Shown here in pieces: positions 31,542-41,976 of a DNA stretch of 64,000 nt; the stretch's first letter is position 1, and each line of letters begins with the position of its first letter. A model generated the notes under the pieces. It had not been told where the DNA came from, did not search any database, and was given only the letters and a program-made list of their open reading frames with translations. Made by a program: the position numbers and the translations under genes. Source of the DNA: Meconema thalassinum (lineage: Eukaryota; Arthropoda; Insecta; Orthoptera; Tettigoniidae); NCBI GenBank assembly GCA_946902985.2, contig OX336388.2, positions 1,216,478,609-1,216,542,608 of the forward strand. The letters run 5' to 3'.

Positions 31542-31822
31542 TAACATATAAATACCCAAAAATACCTGAACATCCATTTTCCTTTTTTTATTTTTTAGTT
31601 TTGAAGGATCAATATTGTTCCTGATTTCAATTTCAGGCATCAAATACCTGTGTTTCAGTTCTTGTTTGTCCAACACTTCATCAACACATCAAAAAGTGTT
31701 GTACAAAGCTCAAAAACTGAAAATACCCTCATTTTGGGTATTTAAAAGACCACTGGGTAAATACCCAATTTATATTTACCTTCCCACTGGGTATTTACCC
31801 GTCCCACATCACTAGGTAACCC

Positions 31823-32690
31823 TGACATGAGAGTCCCGGGTCATCAGCGTTTGAGGTTGGAACAGCCAACATTGAATCGTCCTTTAGATTTAAATATGAA
31901 AGGATTTTTTAAGCATTTGGTCAATATCATTTTAAATACTGTGTACCGGTATTTGTAGTTTAATTTACATAACCACAAACTTCCAGCATGATAAGACTCT
32001 CACATGGCCTAACCCACCCCCACCATAATTGGAAAGATAAACAAAATGTACACACCTTTGGGATTTACTAACTTCGTAATTGTACTTTGCCACTACTCCA
32101 CTCTTTCTTTAAATACACCAACATAAATAATGAATGATGATTTTCATGCCAAAATACGGCAAGTTCTTGGGAAACAAAACAAGATGATTTCAATAACTAT
32201 CTGAAAGATGTACAAATAATTTTGTTTTGCCCTGGGAATTAGAAGCAGAGGAGTAGTGGATGAAAAATGATTGGGACTTTGGATGAAAAGAGTTAGGAAA
32301 GAGATGGCAAGGGGCTTGTGTGGTAGGTAGGCCTATGTCTTAAGCAGTCAAAGGGTATGAGACTTGGGTGTCATTTCGTCCTGAATTTTGGGAAAGAAAA
32401 ATGAAGGTGTCCGCTTGGGCCAGGTCAGCCCAAAGGAAATAAATGGAAAAAGACAAAGTTTGCATTTCATATTTCGAGTAGGTACAGTGCATATAGTATT
32501 TTGATAGTGCACGTTTGTTTGTTGACTTACTACTATATTGATTTTTTATTTGTTCACACATGTAACTTATAAACATTTTTTTACTACGTAATTCATACAT
32601 TAAACAGTCGAGACAAAAACGGGATTCATTGTTGAACGAATACAACCAAGACTACTACTAAAATACTGTAGCAGCAACTTAAATTAGATA
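31823..32690. other. Unassigned region
   Basis: No domain, RNA or element end recognised. The minus-strand frame at 32340-32645 has no family resemblance. Confidence 0.35.
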
Positions 32691-32694
32691 AATT

Positions 32695-32830
32695 AATTCA
32701 TTAAATTTTAACCACTACACAGTGATCAGGATCTGATGATGGCCACTTGAGGGTCGAAACGCATAATCCTAAATTGCCCCATTATCTGTCATAATCTAAT
32801 TAATAAATGTAATTTTTTCAAGGAGTGTCG
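32695..32830 (+). mobile_element. Penelope-like element 3'-end fragment
   Basis: Contains CTGATGATGGCCACTTGAGG then TCGAAACGCATAATCC, followed by an A/T-rich TAATTAATAAATGTAATTTT tail, the arrangement seen at the ends of Penelope-like elements. It includes the hammerhead-like motif listed separately. No coding part is attached. Confidence 0.45.
32728..32770 (+). ncRNA. Hammerhead ribozyme-like motif
   Basis: Stem I pairs AGGAT (32728-32732) with ATCCT (32766-32770). The core has CTGATGA (32733-32739) and GAAA (32756-32759). Stem II can form from GGCC (32741-32744) and GGTC (32752-32755). A very short stem III (CGCA) and TA before the predicted cleavage after 32765 fit the minimal type I form known from Penelope-like elements. 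One extra U between the core and stem II is non-standard, so activity is uncertain. Confidence 0.5.
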
Positions 32831-32849
32831 TTACATATTTATATTTGGG

Positions 32850-32980
32850 CACAATCGTGTTGACCGACTGAAGAGCTAGAAATTAACAATATTGGGGCTA
32901 TAGAAGCAAGTGATATTGTAATGAAAAATTACAATATAAATTTTCAAAAGGCAACACTGAAAATGGCCTTCAAAGTTATC
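32850..32980 (+). repeat. Short dispersed repeat (GTTGACCGACTG / GGCAACACTG ends)
   Basis: Runs from TGGGCACAATCGTGTTGACC to GGCAACACTGAAAATGGCC. The same end motifs occur at 10.2, 45.0-45.24, 45.95 and 51.68-51.75 kb and, in part, at 36.35 kb. No RNA polymerase III box is evident. Confidence 0.6.
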
Positions 32981-33923
32981 TATATAGAAGCAAGTGTAAC
33001 TGGAATTATCTTCTTTGAGGTAATGCCCCAAGAATTGGAAATAAGGCACCATCTTGGCATTGGACTAGTGAATATCAGTGGCGGCTGGTGACATTGTTGC
33101 AGCGTTGCACAACTCCCAATAATTTTACACCTAATTCGTAGTTTCTTTTCCTTTAATGTTTTAGTTTTATAGATCTAATGCACTCAAAAATGTGTTAAAT
33201 TCATCTATATTTTGATATTATTTATCCAAATGCTTCACACTGTACCTATAAAAGCTGCCGCCTTCAAATCAAACTCCAGGGGGTTAGCTCTCTTGTGGCA
33301 ACTCCCAAGCAGACAGCGCGGCGTACAGGACGAGGCTGGACGAGGCCAAGCTTGTGCATAGCATGCCGACCAGCATGGGTAGCAGGGAGTTGCAGACGAG
33401 CTGCCAGCCCCCTAGCAACACTCAGTTCCAAATGGCCCTGTTAGACTACACCACTCTTTGGAAATGACAACACCCTCGATTTCTCTTACCCCGCGAAGGG
33501 TAGTTTAATTAGTTATGTAGTTAGTTAGTGTTGTTTTAAGGGGCGGAACTACGAGGTCATCTGCCCCTGAAGGGTAGTTTCTTTCCCACACCACTAGAGA
33601 ATGCTATACCACCCACAACGGTACAAATATCGGAATTTCATAGGGAGACATTAGTTGGTTCACACCCAATTATTTTTAGATGTTTTCTCATCATAACTTC
33701 ATTTAATATTTTTGTCAATTGTTCTGTGAAGCGAGCCTAAGAACGCCACCGTGCTATAAGTACAGTAGATAAGTGGCTGAACTATTTTGCGACGTATTGT
33801 TGGTGTACTGTAGGGGTTTATGTTTGCTTTTACCACTCTTGTTCTTGCGGTATTTGGGTTGCGATTAGTTCTGTATTTAGTTGATTTGAGTATTTTGGTT
33901 CCAGGCAGATACTTAACTGTGCA

Positions 33924-33958
<35 letters not shown>

Positions 33959-34167
33959 ATTGTTTGGTTGATTGTGAGTAGACCTATGCATTCACTACGA
34001 AATTTCTTGGCTAGCAAAATTCAGTGTTTTGTTAGTTTGCTTTTCGCGCCACTTTCCGATGTAGCACCCAGATTTATCATCTGTGCATCTTGTAAGTTAC
34101 CGTAGTATTTTATTTTAACGGAATGTTTAGTTTGAAACATTAATTGTATTGTGGAGTGTGAGTGAAA

Positions 34168-35490
34168 ATGAATAGAGTAAGTAATTTGCTAGTCAGACAG
34201 ATTTTCCAGCTCCCTGATGACGATAAACTTACAGTAAAAACACTCGGTGCACCATTACCGGATAAGTATTGTCCAAAATATAAGTATACGAGGGCGTTTA
34301 AAGGAGATATTTAAGGCAATAATAATTGGTTATGTGAATGCGATATTTAAAACGCTTTATTCTGTTTCCCATGTTTGTTGGTGGAGAATCCGCGTGGACC
34401 AAAATAGGAGTTATGGAAAATAATCCCTAAAATAAAGAAACATGAATCTTCAGCTGAGCGGCTTCGGTGCCGTAGTTGGTGGCATGCTGAGCCTCTATGC
34501 CCAAGATCGCGGGTTCAAACCCGGCCGAAGTCATCGGATTTTTTTAAGAGCGTTAAAAATCCCTCAGTATGCATTCCTTCGGAGGGGAAGTAAAGCCGGC
34601 GGTCCCATGTCATAGATTTATGGCATGTTAAAGAACCTTCCACTTATTACACCTGTGTGAAGCTAAATTATAGGTTAAAAATTTGAATAACGCTCTTAGG
34701 TTCCAACGTTCGTCGCCAGGAGCCGACTGCGGTGGTGTGTAGTAACCAAGTTCTGAACTAGTAGTCGTTTACGGTGGCCTTTGGCTGCAAAAGTAGGAAC
34801 TGCTTGAAATTCAATGTCTGTAGTCCTCACTTGAATTAAAAACAGATAACACTCACTAATACAGCCATCACAATTAACACCGGTTATTAGACAGTTTCTC
34901 CATACACCCAAAGTACAGGGGGCTACATGACTGCCTTGTCGCAGCTCCTAAACTGAGGAACCAACCAACCAATCTTCAGCTGTTTGAAATTGACACTTTT
35001 TGGAACTGTTAACGAAGATGCACAATTGGACAGTGCCTATAGAAGGTAAATTGCGGAATATAACGAAGATGTTAGGCATAATAGATATGTGTTAAATATT
35101 GTAATAAACTGTATTCGTTTCTGTGGTTCTTTCGGACTGGCCTTGCGTGATCATGATGAAAGTGTAACATCAACAAATCCATGTGTTTTGAGAGAACTAA
35201 TTAATTTTACCGCTGAGTTGGATGCTGTGTTAAAGGTAATTTGGTAAGGGCAACTGTTTTCAAAGGAACGTCCAAAACAATTCAAAATTAATTTTTACAG
35301 ATTATGATGGAGGTTTTCCAAGAAGAAAAATCAAAGCAAATAAAGGAATCGGAAATTTTTGCCATTATAGCAGATGAAACTAGTGATATTTCAAACATAT
35401 TTCAGATGGCTGTTGTGCACCGATACGTAGTAAGAGGCAAACAAAACATGATGCACTCACATTAGCAGCGTGTTTACTGGATGAATTAAA
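34168..35490 (+). pseudogene. TTF/DUF4371-type hAT transposase fragments
   Basis: The first piece (34168-34314) reads LLVRQIFQLPDDDKLTVKTL and ends with a TAA. After the SINE the frame resumes with NCIRFCGSFGLALRDHDESV, then LRELINFTAELDAVL, and from about 35300 MMEVFQEEKSKQIKESEIFA then IIADETSDISNIFQMAVVHR. The LALRGHDE..N.GNF..L and ADETSDIS..EQ.....R patterns are DUF4371 and the start of the RNase H-like catalytic domain (D of DETSD). The remaining catalytic and dimerisation regions are absent. Confidence 0.82.
34457..34970 (+). mobile_element. tRNA-derived SINE with a different head and the shared tail
   Basis: A 12-bp duplication AATCTTCAGCTG (34445-34456, 34971-34982) bounds it exactly. 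The head GTAGTTGGTGGCATGCTGAG and GCGGGTTCAAACCCGGCC provides A- and B-box-like motifs unlike those of the other SINEs. The 3' end (ACAGCCATCACAATTAACAC, GGGGGCTACATGACTGCCTT) is the common tail. It is long (514 bp), suggesting a composite. Confidence 0.9.
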
Positions 35491-36312
35491 GAAGCAGAAA
35501 TTGAACGAAACTCCGCAAAAATGAATTGCGCCGACGTTTGACAGAGCGCACTTCATGGCTGGTTCCTCTGATGGGGTTCAAGCTATAGTAAAAAAAAAAG
35601 ACTGATAGTCAGTCTGAAAGACTAGACTTTATATCATTTTAAATGCTACAAATGCTGCGTGAACTCAAAGTCCGTTAGCAAGTGCAAACCAAGGTCAAAG
35701 GAGGTAGCTGGCTGGATGACGTCACGCTCTCCGGAGCGCGCGGGGAAAGGAGCAAGCTCAAGCAGTATTATGACGTCACACACCTCAGTGCATGCTCGGT
35801 ACATTTCGTCCCGTCACCGTAACGTAACGCCAGACCCCAGCGTAACTACGAAGTCGACAAGATAATTTAAAATGATAAAAATCCTATCCTTATGCAGAAT
35901 ATGTGCCCGTCTTTGTTAGTAATAACATTTTTCGTTAACGTACAAACTTTTCGGTTGCCATGTTTTTATGTTGAGAATGTTTATTATCCCGGAGATTGAG
36001 ACCCAACCTTAGACAACCTGCTGTGTTTAAAATTCTTCCCATGAACTCAGGCATAGGGCTTAAATACATAAATCTGATTTTTTAAAATGAATTCCTATAG
36101 GAAGAAGCCCAAAAGAGCCATTAAAATTTGTCTATTTGTCGAACGTACAGTTATTTTGGAAAACCCATGTATTTCAGTTTTTATAGAACTGTAGTTTATC
36201 TAACGTTAATTAATTTTTGTTACATGTGTAAACTTCCCATATAAAATTGCGACATCAGAAATTTTGGTGCAACACCCAGCTTTACTTACCACCGGCCGCC
36301 ACTGGTGAATAT

Positions 36313-36635
36313 GGAAAGATACGAGAGAATATTAAAGAAAACTGGTCAACACAAATTGTGCCCAATTACATTAGGCGGGAAACAAATATTTCATACCCTA
36401 CAAACTAACACGCTTAAACAAGAAGAACCCTGAAAAGGTCCAACGTTTCTGGCAGTTGATAGAAGACGAGATCAGTAAGATCCCCGATCACCACGTCAAG
36501 TTCTTGGTAGGCGACTTCAATGCTCAACTGGGGGAAAGAACGACAGTATCAAGACATACTGGGGCCATATACACCACATAGACAAACCAAATACCAACGG
36601 TAAACGCTTAATTGAACTGTGTAGGTTGTATCAAT
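36313..36635 (+). pseudogene. Non-LTR retrotransposon endonuclease, 5' part (split)
   Basis: From about 36405 the plus strand reads KKNPEKVQRFWQLIEDEISK, IPDHHVKFLVGDFNAQLGER and, after a frame change, TNGKRLIELCRLYQ. GDFNAQLG is the catalytic DxN motif of APE-type endonucleases. The frame is cut by the element starting at 36636. The 5' end is truncated or lost near 36390. Confidence 0.8.
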
Positions 36636-36979
36636 CAGGGTGTCTACCAACTCATCTTAAAAGAATTCCCTGATTATTCCCTGATTTTTCCAGAATTAAT
36701 GAGAGAATTCCCTGAGTAAAGAATGCTAAACATTCGCCCGGGAACGGGAAGTGTGATGAAACGCACGCTATTTTTGGTTGGTTTTAAGCGCTCTCCAGGA
36801 ACAAGAAGCAAAATGTAATCCAGGAAAGCAAAAGGAAAATAGAATTAAGTTTTATGTTTTCTGTTCTCGGAAATTCCAGGATCCAAACAGATGTGAGCAA
36901 TGGCGGCACAAGGGAAACAGTTGTGAAAATAAATTTATTTCAATAAGTGAACTTGTTGTCCAGTAAAATAAGCAAGGTC

Positions 36980-37270
36980 TATTAAGTCATGCTGCTTTCA
37001 CTACAGTAAATGCCTCCAATAAAAGGGACAAAGGAAGGTTGAATACACACATCAAGGTGTCACCATATGAGTGGAATCATCTTAGACCAATATTTAATTT
37101 GTAAAACATTTCATTACCATTGAAATCACTAATCTACGTCGCAGGTATGATATTCGGTAGCATAAGTCTGAATATAAGCCTATACAGTAATTTACACATA
37201 TCCAAGGGACGAAGGGAGGCATATTCCAAGTTCTCACTCTGAATTAGGTCCACCTCGTCATGACAGATGT
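36980..37270. other. Unassigned sequence inside the 11.7-kb element
   Basis: No domain or repeat structure recognised. Confidence 0.35.
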
Positions 37271-37272
37271 AA

Positions 37273-37755
37273 TTGAGTAATCATCATCCAAGTCCCACTC
37301 CAGCCACCCGGGTGTGGTTTACAAGCCTCCTCCACTCCTTTCTGTCCCTCCATTTTTCCTGTTCCATCACTTCTGCCACATCCAACCCAGCTTCTCCAAT
37401 GTCCTTCAAAATTTGGTCCAATCACCTTCTTCTCGGTCTTCCAACTGGTCTCTTACCCTTGACTTCTCTTTCTAATTCCCTTTTCGCTACTCTTTCTTTA
37501 CCCATTCTTTTGAAATGTCCGAACTAACGTAACCTTGCTTTCTGTATCTTCTGATTTGACGGTTCCATATTTAACTCTTCTCTGATTTCAATATTTTGAA
37601 TTCTATCCCTTGTTGTCTTTTTAGCTGAAGTTCTTAAAAATTTCACTTCTACTGCTTGTATCTTACTATTTTGCCTTTTATTCGTTACCAGTGTTTCCAG
37701 TCCATATGTTACAATTGGTATGAAATACTGTTTATGTAATATTAATTTCGTCAAT
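37273..37755 (-). pseudogene. LINE RT C-terminal fragment
   Basis: The minus strand reads KQYFIPIVTYGLETLVTNKR, LRTSAKKTTRDRIQNIEIR, then beyond a stop FGHFKRMGKERVAKRELERE and KGKRPVGRPRRR and WRRLVNHTRVAGVGLG. This is the thumb and C-terminal region of a non-LTR RT related to, but clearly different from, the RTE copies. It is 5' truncated. Confidence 0.75.
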
Positions 37756-37964
37756 TTAGTAATTTATAAATACATTTAAATGAAGGAAATCATTATGAAT
37801 GATGTTTCGACAGGCCAGAACACACCATTATCAGTCTAAAATAATTTAACCTTGTCTGTTCGATAATACAAGACCGAGTTTGAAAGGTGGGTTGAACTAT
37901 ACCTTCCGATACACCAGCGTTTGGGGAATATTTAGGGAGAACAGTGACGTCACCGTGATCTCAC

Positions 37965-38075
37965 GGATGGCGTATTGCTATCGGTCACGCTATTGGTTGG
38001 CTGACGTATTGCTATCGGTAACGCTATTGGTTGGCTGACGTATTGCTATCGGTAACGCTATTGGTTGTCAGCTGA
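37965..38075. repeat. Three-copy ~34-bp tandem repeat
   Basis: The unit GCGTATTGCTATCGGTCACG plus CTATTGGTTGGCTGA is repeated three times with one or two changes. Each unit holds ATTGG, a CCAAT-box-like pentamer, and CTATCGG. Confidence 0.85.
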
Positions 38076-38559
38076 TTACTACGTCAGTTCCGTGGTCAGT
38101 GCGTCGGGAGATTTTGCTGGAGTGGGTTCGCCATTTTTGTGTTGTCACGCGATCGCGTTTTCTAAGCGTAATATTAAAATAAATATTCCCGTGAATAACC
38201 TGTAAAATAAGATTTTGATATTAGCAGTGTCGTGTGCTCGATTGTGTTGACGATTTGTATTAAAATTGTTTAAATCCTGAAGTTGTTGCATTAAACTAAA
38301 AGCCGTTACTTGTGGTGGAAAATCAGTGCTTCTGCTTGTATATGTGGAATAATACAGCATTTGGAATATATCGGTGAGTTTTTACGTTGTTCATACATAT
38401 ATTTTGGTTGTTGCATTTAATACGAAAGTTGTCTAAATGATAATATTACGTCAGGAACGGTGTTGGCGAATACGCCTGTTAAAATAGTAATGGATTTAGA
38501 CAAATTGGCATGTACATGAACACCTGCAAAATAGATATGACAATGTTTTGTATTAGACC
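38076..38559. other. Unassigned sequence before the tandem array
   Basis: No domain or RNA recognised. The block AACGGTGTTGGCGAATACGC near 38457 is unlike its neighbours, but no function can be assigned. Confidence 0.35.
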
Positions 38560-38564
38560 TATCG

Positions 38565-40405
38565 GAATCTTTAATTGAACTATATAGCTCAAATATAGAT
38601 TTCGATACATAGAAAGAAAATGACGGTTTTTGTGTTTGCACCCAATATTGGAAAACATAAAAATACCAACCTATCGGAGGGGAGGGGGGGGGGGGGAGGG
38701 GGGGGGCGAAGCCCCCCCAGCAAAAACAACATTATTGACCACAATGTTTTATGATGGCATTGACCTGTATCGGAATCTTTAATTGAACTATATAGCTCAA
38801 ATATAGATTTCGATACATAGAAAGAAATTGACGGTTTTTGTGTTTTCCACGCAAAAAACTCCTCTTACGTGAATTTGCGAATTCTTTTTATGTATCGGAA
38901 TCTTTAATTGAACTATATAGCTCAAATATAGATTTCGATACATAGAAAGAAATTGACGGTTTTTGTGTTTTTCCACCCAAAAAACTCCTCTTACGTGAAT
39001 TTGCGAATTCTTTTTATGTATCGGAATCTTTAACTGAACTATATAGCTCAAATATAGATTTCGATACATAGAAAGAAATTGACGGTTTTTGTGTTTTTCC
39101 ACCCAAAAAACTCCTCTTACGTGAATTTGCGAATTCTTTTTATGTATCGGAATCTTTAATTGAACTATATAGCTCAAATATAGATTTCGATACATAGAAA
39201 GAAATTGACGGTTTTTGTGTTTTTCCACCCAAAAAACTCCTCTTACGTGAATTTGCGAATTCTTTTTATGTATCGGAATCTTTAACTGAACTATATAGCT
39301 CAAATATAGACTTCGATACATAGAAAGAAATTGACGGTTTTTGTGTTTTTCCACCCAAAAAACTCCTCTTACGTGAATTTGCGAATTCTTTTTATGTATC
39401 GGAATCTTTAATTGAACTATATAGCTCAAATATAGATTTCGATACATAGAAAGAAATTGACGGTTTTTGTGTTTTTCCACCCAAAAAACTCCTCTTACGT
39501 GAATTTGCGAATTCTTTTTATGTATCGGAATCTTTAACTGAACTATATAGCTCAAATATAGATTTCGATACATAGAAAGAAATTGACGGTTTTTGTGTTT
39601 TTCCACCCAAAAAACTCCTCTTACGTGAATTTGCGAATTCTTTTGATGTATCGGAATCTTTAATTGAACTATATAGCTCAAATATAGATTTCGATACATA
39701 GAAAGAAATTGACGGTTTTTGTGTTTTTCCACCCAAAAAACTCCTCTTACGTGAATTTGCGAATTCTTTTTATGTATCGGAATCTTTAATTGAACTATAT
39801 AGCTCAAATATAGATTTCGATACATAGAAAGAAATTGACGGTTTTTGTGTTTTTCCACCCAAAAAACTCCTCTTACGTGAATTTGCGAATTCTTTTTATG
39901 TATCGGAATCTTTAATTGAACTATATAGCTCAAATATAGATTTCGATACATAGAATACGTGAATTCGCGAAATTTTTTCATGTATCGGAATCTTTAGTTG
40001 AACTATATAGCTCAAGTATAGATTTCGATACATAGAAATTGACGGTTTTTGTGTTCTTCTACCCAAAAAACTCCTCTTACGTGAATTTGCGAATTCTTTT
40101 TATGTATCGGAATCTTTAATTGAACTATATAGCTCAAATATAGATTTCGATACATAGAATACGTGAATTCGCGGAAATTTTTCATGTATCGGAATCTTTA
40201 GTTGAACTATATAGCTCAAATATAGATTTCGATACATAGAATACGTGAATTCGCGAAAATTTTTCATGTATCGGAATCTTTAGTTGAACTATTTAGCTCA
40301 AATATAGATTTCGATACATAGAATACGTGAATTCGCGAAAATGTTTCATGTATCGGAATCTTTAGTTGAACTATATAGCTCAAATATAGATTTCGATACA
40401 TAAAA
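38565..40405. repeat. 126-bp tandem array with embedded ~48-bp palindrome
   Basis: The unit start TATCGGAATCTTTAATTGAA recurs at about 38768, 38893, 39019, 39145, 39271 and 39397 and onward (period 126), with shorter ~62-63-bp units at 40130-40390. Each unit has an imperfect palindrome from TATCGGAATC to GATTTCGATA centred on CTATATAG. Because 126 is divisible by three, the minus strand has a spurious 394-codon frame of a repeating 42-residue unit, which I do not call a protein. One isolated palindrome precedes the array at 38566-38613. Confidence 0.95.
38676..38722. other. G-rich run ending in GGGGGCGAAGCCCCC hairpin
   Basis: More than thirty G residues with few interruptions (38676-38706) could form a quadruplex. 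They run into a GGGGGG-CGAA-GCCCCCC hairpin that resembles Helitron 3' hairpins, but no CTRR end follows. Confidence 0.6.
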
Positions 40406-41344
40406 AATTGACGTTTTTTGGTGTTTCCCCACCCAAAAACCCCTATTACCCAGGCTTTTCCCGTAAGCTTGCCAGAGGAGTATTTCGTGACGTCGTTGAT
40501 GACGTCACGGAAGCCGCCATTTTGTTTTAGGGGAATTTCATACGCGGCCGTATCGCAATGTATAGTAGTCCCGAAAGGTGTTACAAACACATTTCCTGGG
40601 CGCAATTAAAAACAAAATAGGACATAAGTTCTAGCCTAGCCAAGGAACGTAGGAGCAATAAATATGCATTTAAGGGCACTAGGCATATCCATCATATTAC
40701 ATAAACATCAAACATTTTCCTTGTTCCCGTTCCAGTCGTTAACCAGAGCCCCCGTTCTCATTCCCGGGCCAATCGTGAACCAGCCTGAACGTAACTGGCA
40801 GCATCTACAAGGTAAAGATAATCACATTAACAACCTCATAGTGATCATGAGCTTCCGTTAAGCCTTTTGATCACTACAGTATAAAGTACAAATGAAATAT
40901 TCGTAAGCAGAGCGAGAGGTTATTTGCCTCGAAGCACAAGAGTAGACACAGATCGAATAGCACACGATATAATAGGGGGTAGCACAACCACGTGTTTGAA
41001 CGACTACGTATTTTAGGGGCTAAATCATATATCAACAGCAGCACAAGAACACCCTGGAAATTATTGCACACCATAAGTTTTCACTATAGATTTAGCACAC
41101 AATGGCACAAATGTTATATTTTTCGTAAACTTCAAACAGCACACTAAAGCATTAACAGTAGAACTACAGCAGACAATAATCAAAGAATACCGGGATGGAA
41201 AAGCCGCGCAAATAGTATTGTCAAACCAGGTCTAACACATGTTGCCCGAGCGCGCGCTAACACTTGACATGACAATACACACGGCAAAATCTCACTTCCT
41301 GTACCGAAAGCACTATCGAGACAATATACCGCAATATATGCGCT
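40406..41344. other. Unassigned sequence, CRE-like palindromes
   Basis: Two TGACGTC(A/G)-type CRE-like sites occur at 40486-40507. The minus-strand frame at 40264-40605 overlaps the array and has no domain. Nothing else recognised. Confidence 0.35.
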
Positions 41345-41723
41345 TTTGAAGCTTACACTGAGCAAACCGTTAATAATATCAATATACTACGAGTGTAAGA
41401 ATTGTTCAGCACGGAAAGTTCTATAAAAAAAGTCCGCGAGAGCATATATCTATCTTCAATACATCGCCCACTATAAGTGTTTTTAGATTGGACGGGAGGG
41501 GGATTTGAGTTTCATGCACCTCGCCATTCTTAAATTACGTCTGACAAGAATTCGTTGTACATGCTATCTCCATGATAATATAATTAATAGTCCAGTCAGT
41601 GATTTCAACCCATCATGCAGAGACGTAAAACGGATATAGGCCTAGGTCGTAGTTCATAGACATCGAAAAAAAAAAAAACGCTTGTCACGTAATGCATTCA
41701 TAACTGTTTCCGGGCGAAGCTAG
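41345..41723 (+). mobile_element. Small non-autonomous Helitron related to Helitron 1
   Basis: GAGCAAACCGTTAA, GAGTGTAAGAATTGTTCAGC and GTCTGACAAGAATTCGTTG align block by block with 26860-27400 of Helitron 1, while the helicase region is missing. It ends CCGGGCGAAGCTAG then T, with most of the 3' hairpin lost. The 5' boundary is approximate. Confidence 0.75.
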
Positions 41724-41732
41724 TATATTATA

Positions 41733-41976
41733 CTCTGTGAGCTGCCAGAATAGGATTGACAGTTCTCGTCTCTCCATGTGGTCTGAGAACAAGATTGGCA
41801 AACTGTACAAGCCAGAGATAAAGCTGACCAGGCACTGAGGCACGTGGGCGGTAATATTGCAACGCAGAGTATTATGACATCAACTATGCGAACATGGATT
41901 GGTCAAGAGGCAGAGCGGTGATGAGTGACGTGGAATTTCCGCTGAAATGTCAATCCTATTCAGGCAGCTCACAGAG
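41733..41976. mobile_element. 244-bp MITE with ~30-bp inverted repeats
   Basis: Ends CTCTGTGAGCTGCCAGAATA and its near-complement are flanked by TA (41731-41732, 41977-41978). No coding capacity. TA flanks suggest a Tc1/mariner or similar mobiliser. Confidence 0.85.

Larger units (their letters stand above)
26227..31814. mobile_element. hAT-type element loaded with two Helitrons
   Basis: An exact 8-bp duplication GGTAACCC (26219-26226 and 31815-31822) flanks the termini TAGTGATGT and ACATCACTA. The 8-bp TSD and TAGTGATG-type ends indicate hAT. Just inside both ends lie multiple copies of GGGTAAATACCC-like palindromes (26245-26320 and 31735-31800), likely transposase-binding sub-repeats. No hAT transposase frame is left; almost all of the length is Helitron DNA. 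Confidence 0.9.
33076..36304 (+). mobile_element. hAT transposon (ZMYM1/DUF4371-like), defective
   Basis: An exact 8-bp duplication GTGAATAT (33068-33075, 36305-36312) flanks termini CAGTGGCGGC and GCCGCCACTG. The interior has several pieces of a TTF/DUF4371-type hAT transposase on the plus strand, a SINE at 34457-34970, an (ATT)n run at 33925-33958, and a GGGGC..TCATCTGCCCC repeat fragment at 33528-33575. Confidence 0.93.

Noticed and set aside
37795..37845. Third hammerhead ribozyme (minus-strand CTGATAATGG ... CGAAACATC)
   Set aside because: The core reads CTGATAA instead of CTGANGA and no stem I pairing is visible; at most a decayed Penelope-like end.
38676..38722. Helitron 3' end
   Set aside because: The GGGGGCGAAGCCCCC hairpin looks right but no CTRR terminus follows within the expected distance.
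38797..39981. 394-residue minus-strand open frame with nine 42-residue repeats
   Set aside because: It is a direct product of a 126-bp tandem repeat whose length is a multiple of three; the unit is a DNA palindrome plus spacer and has no protein-like features beyond the repetition.
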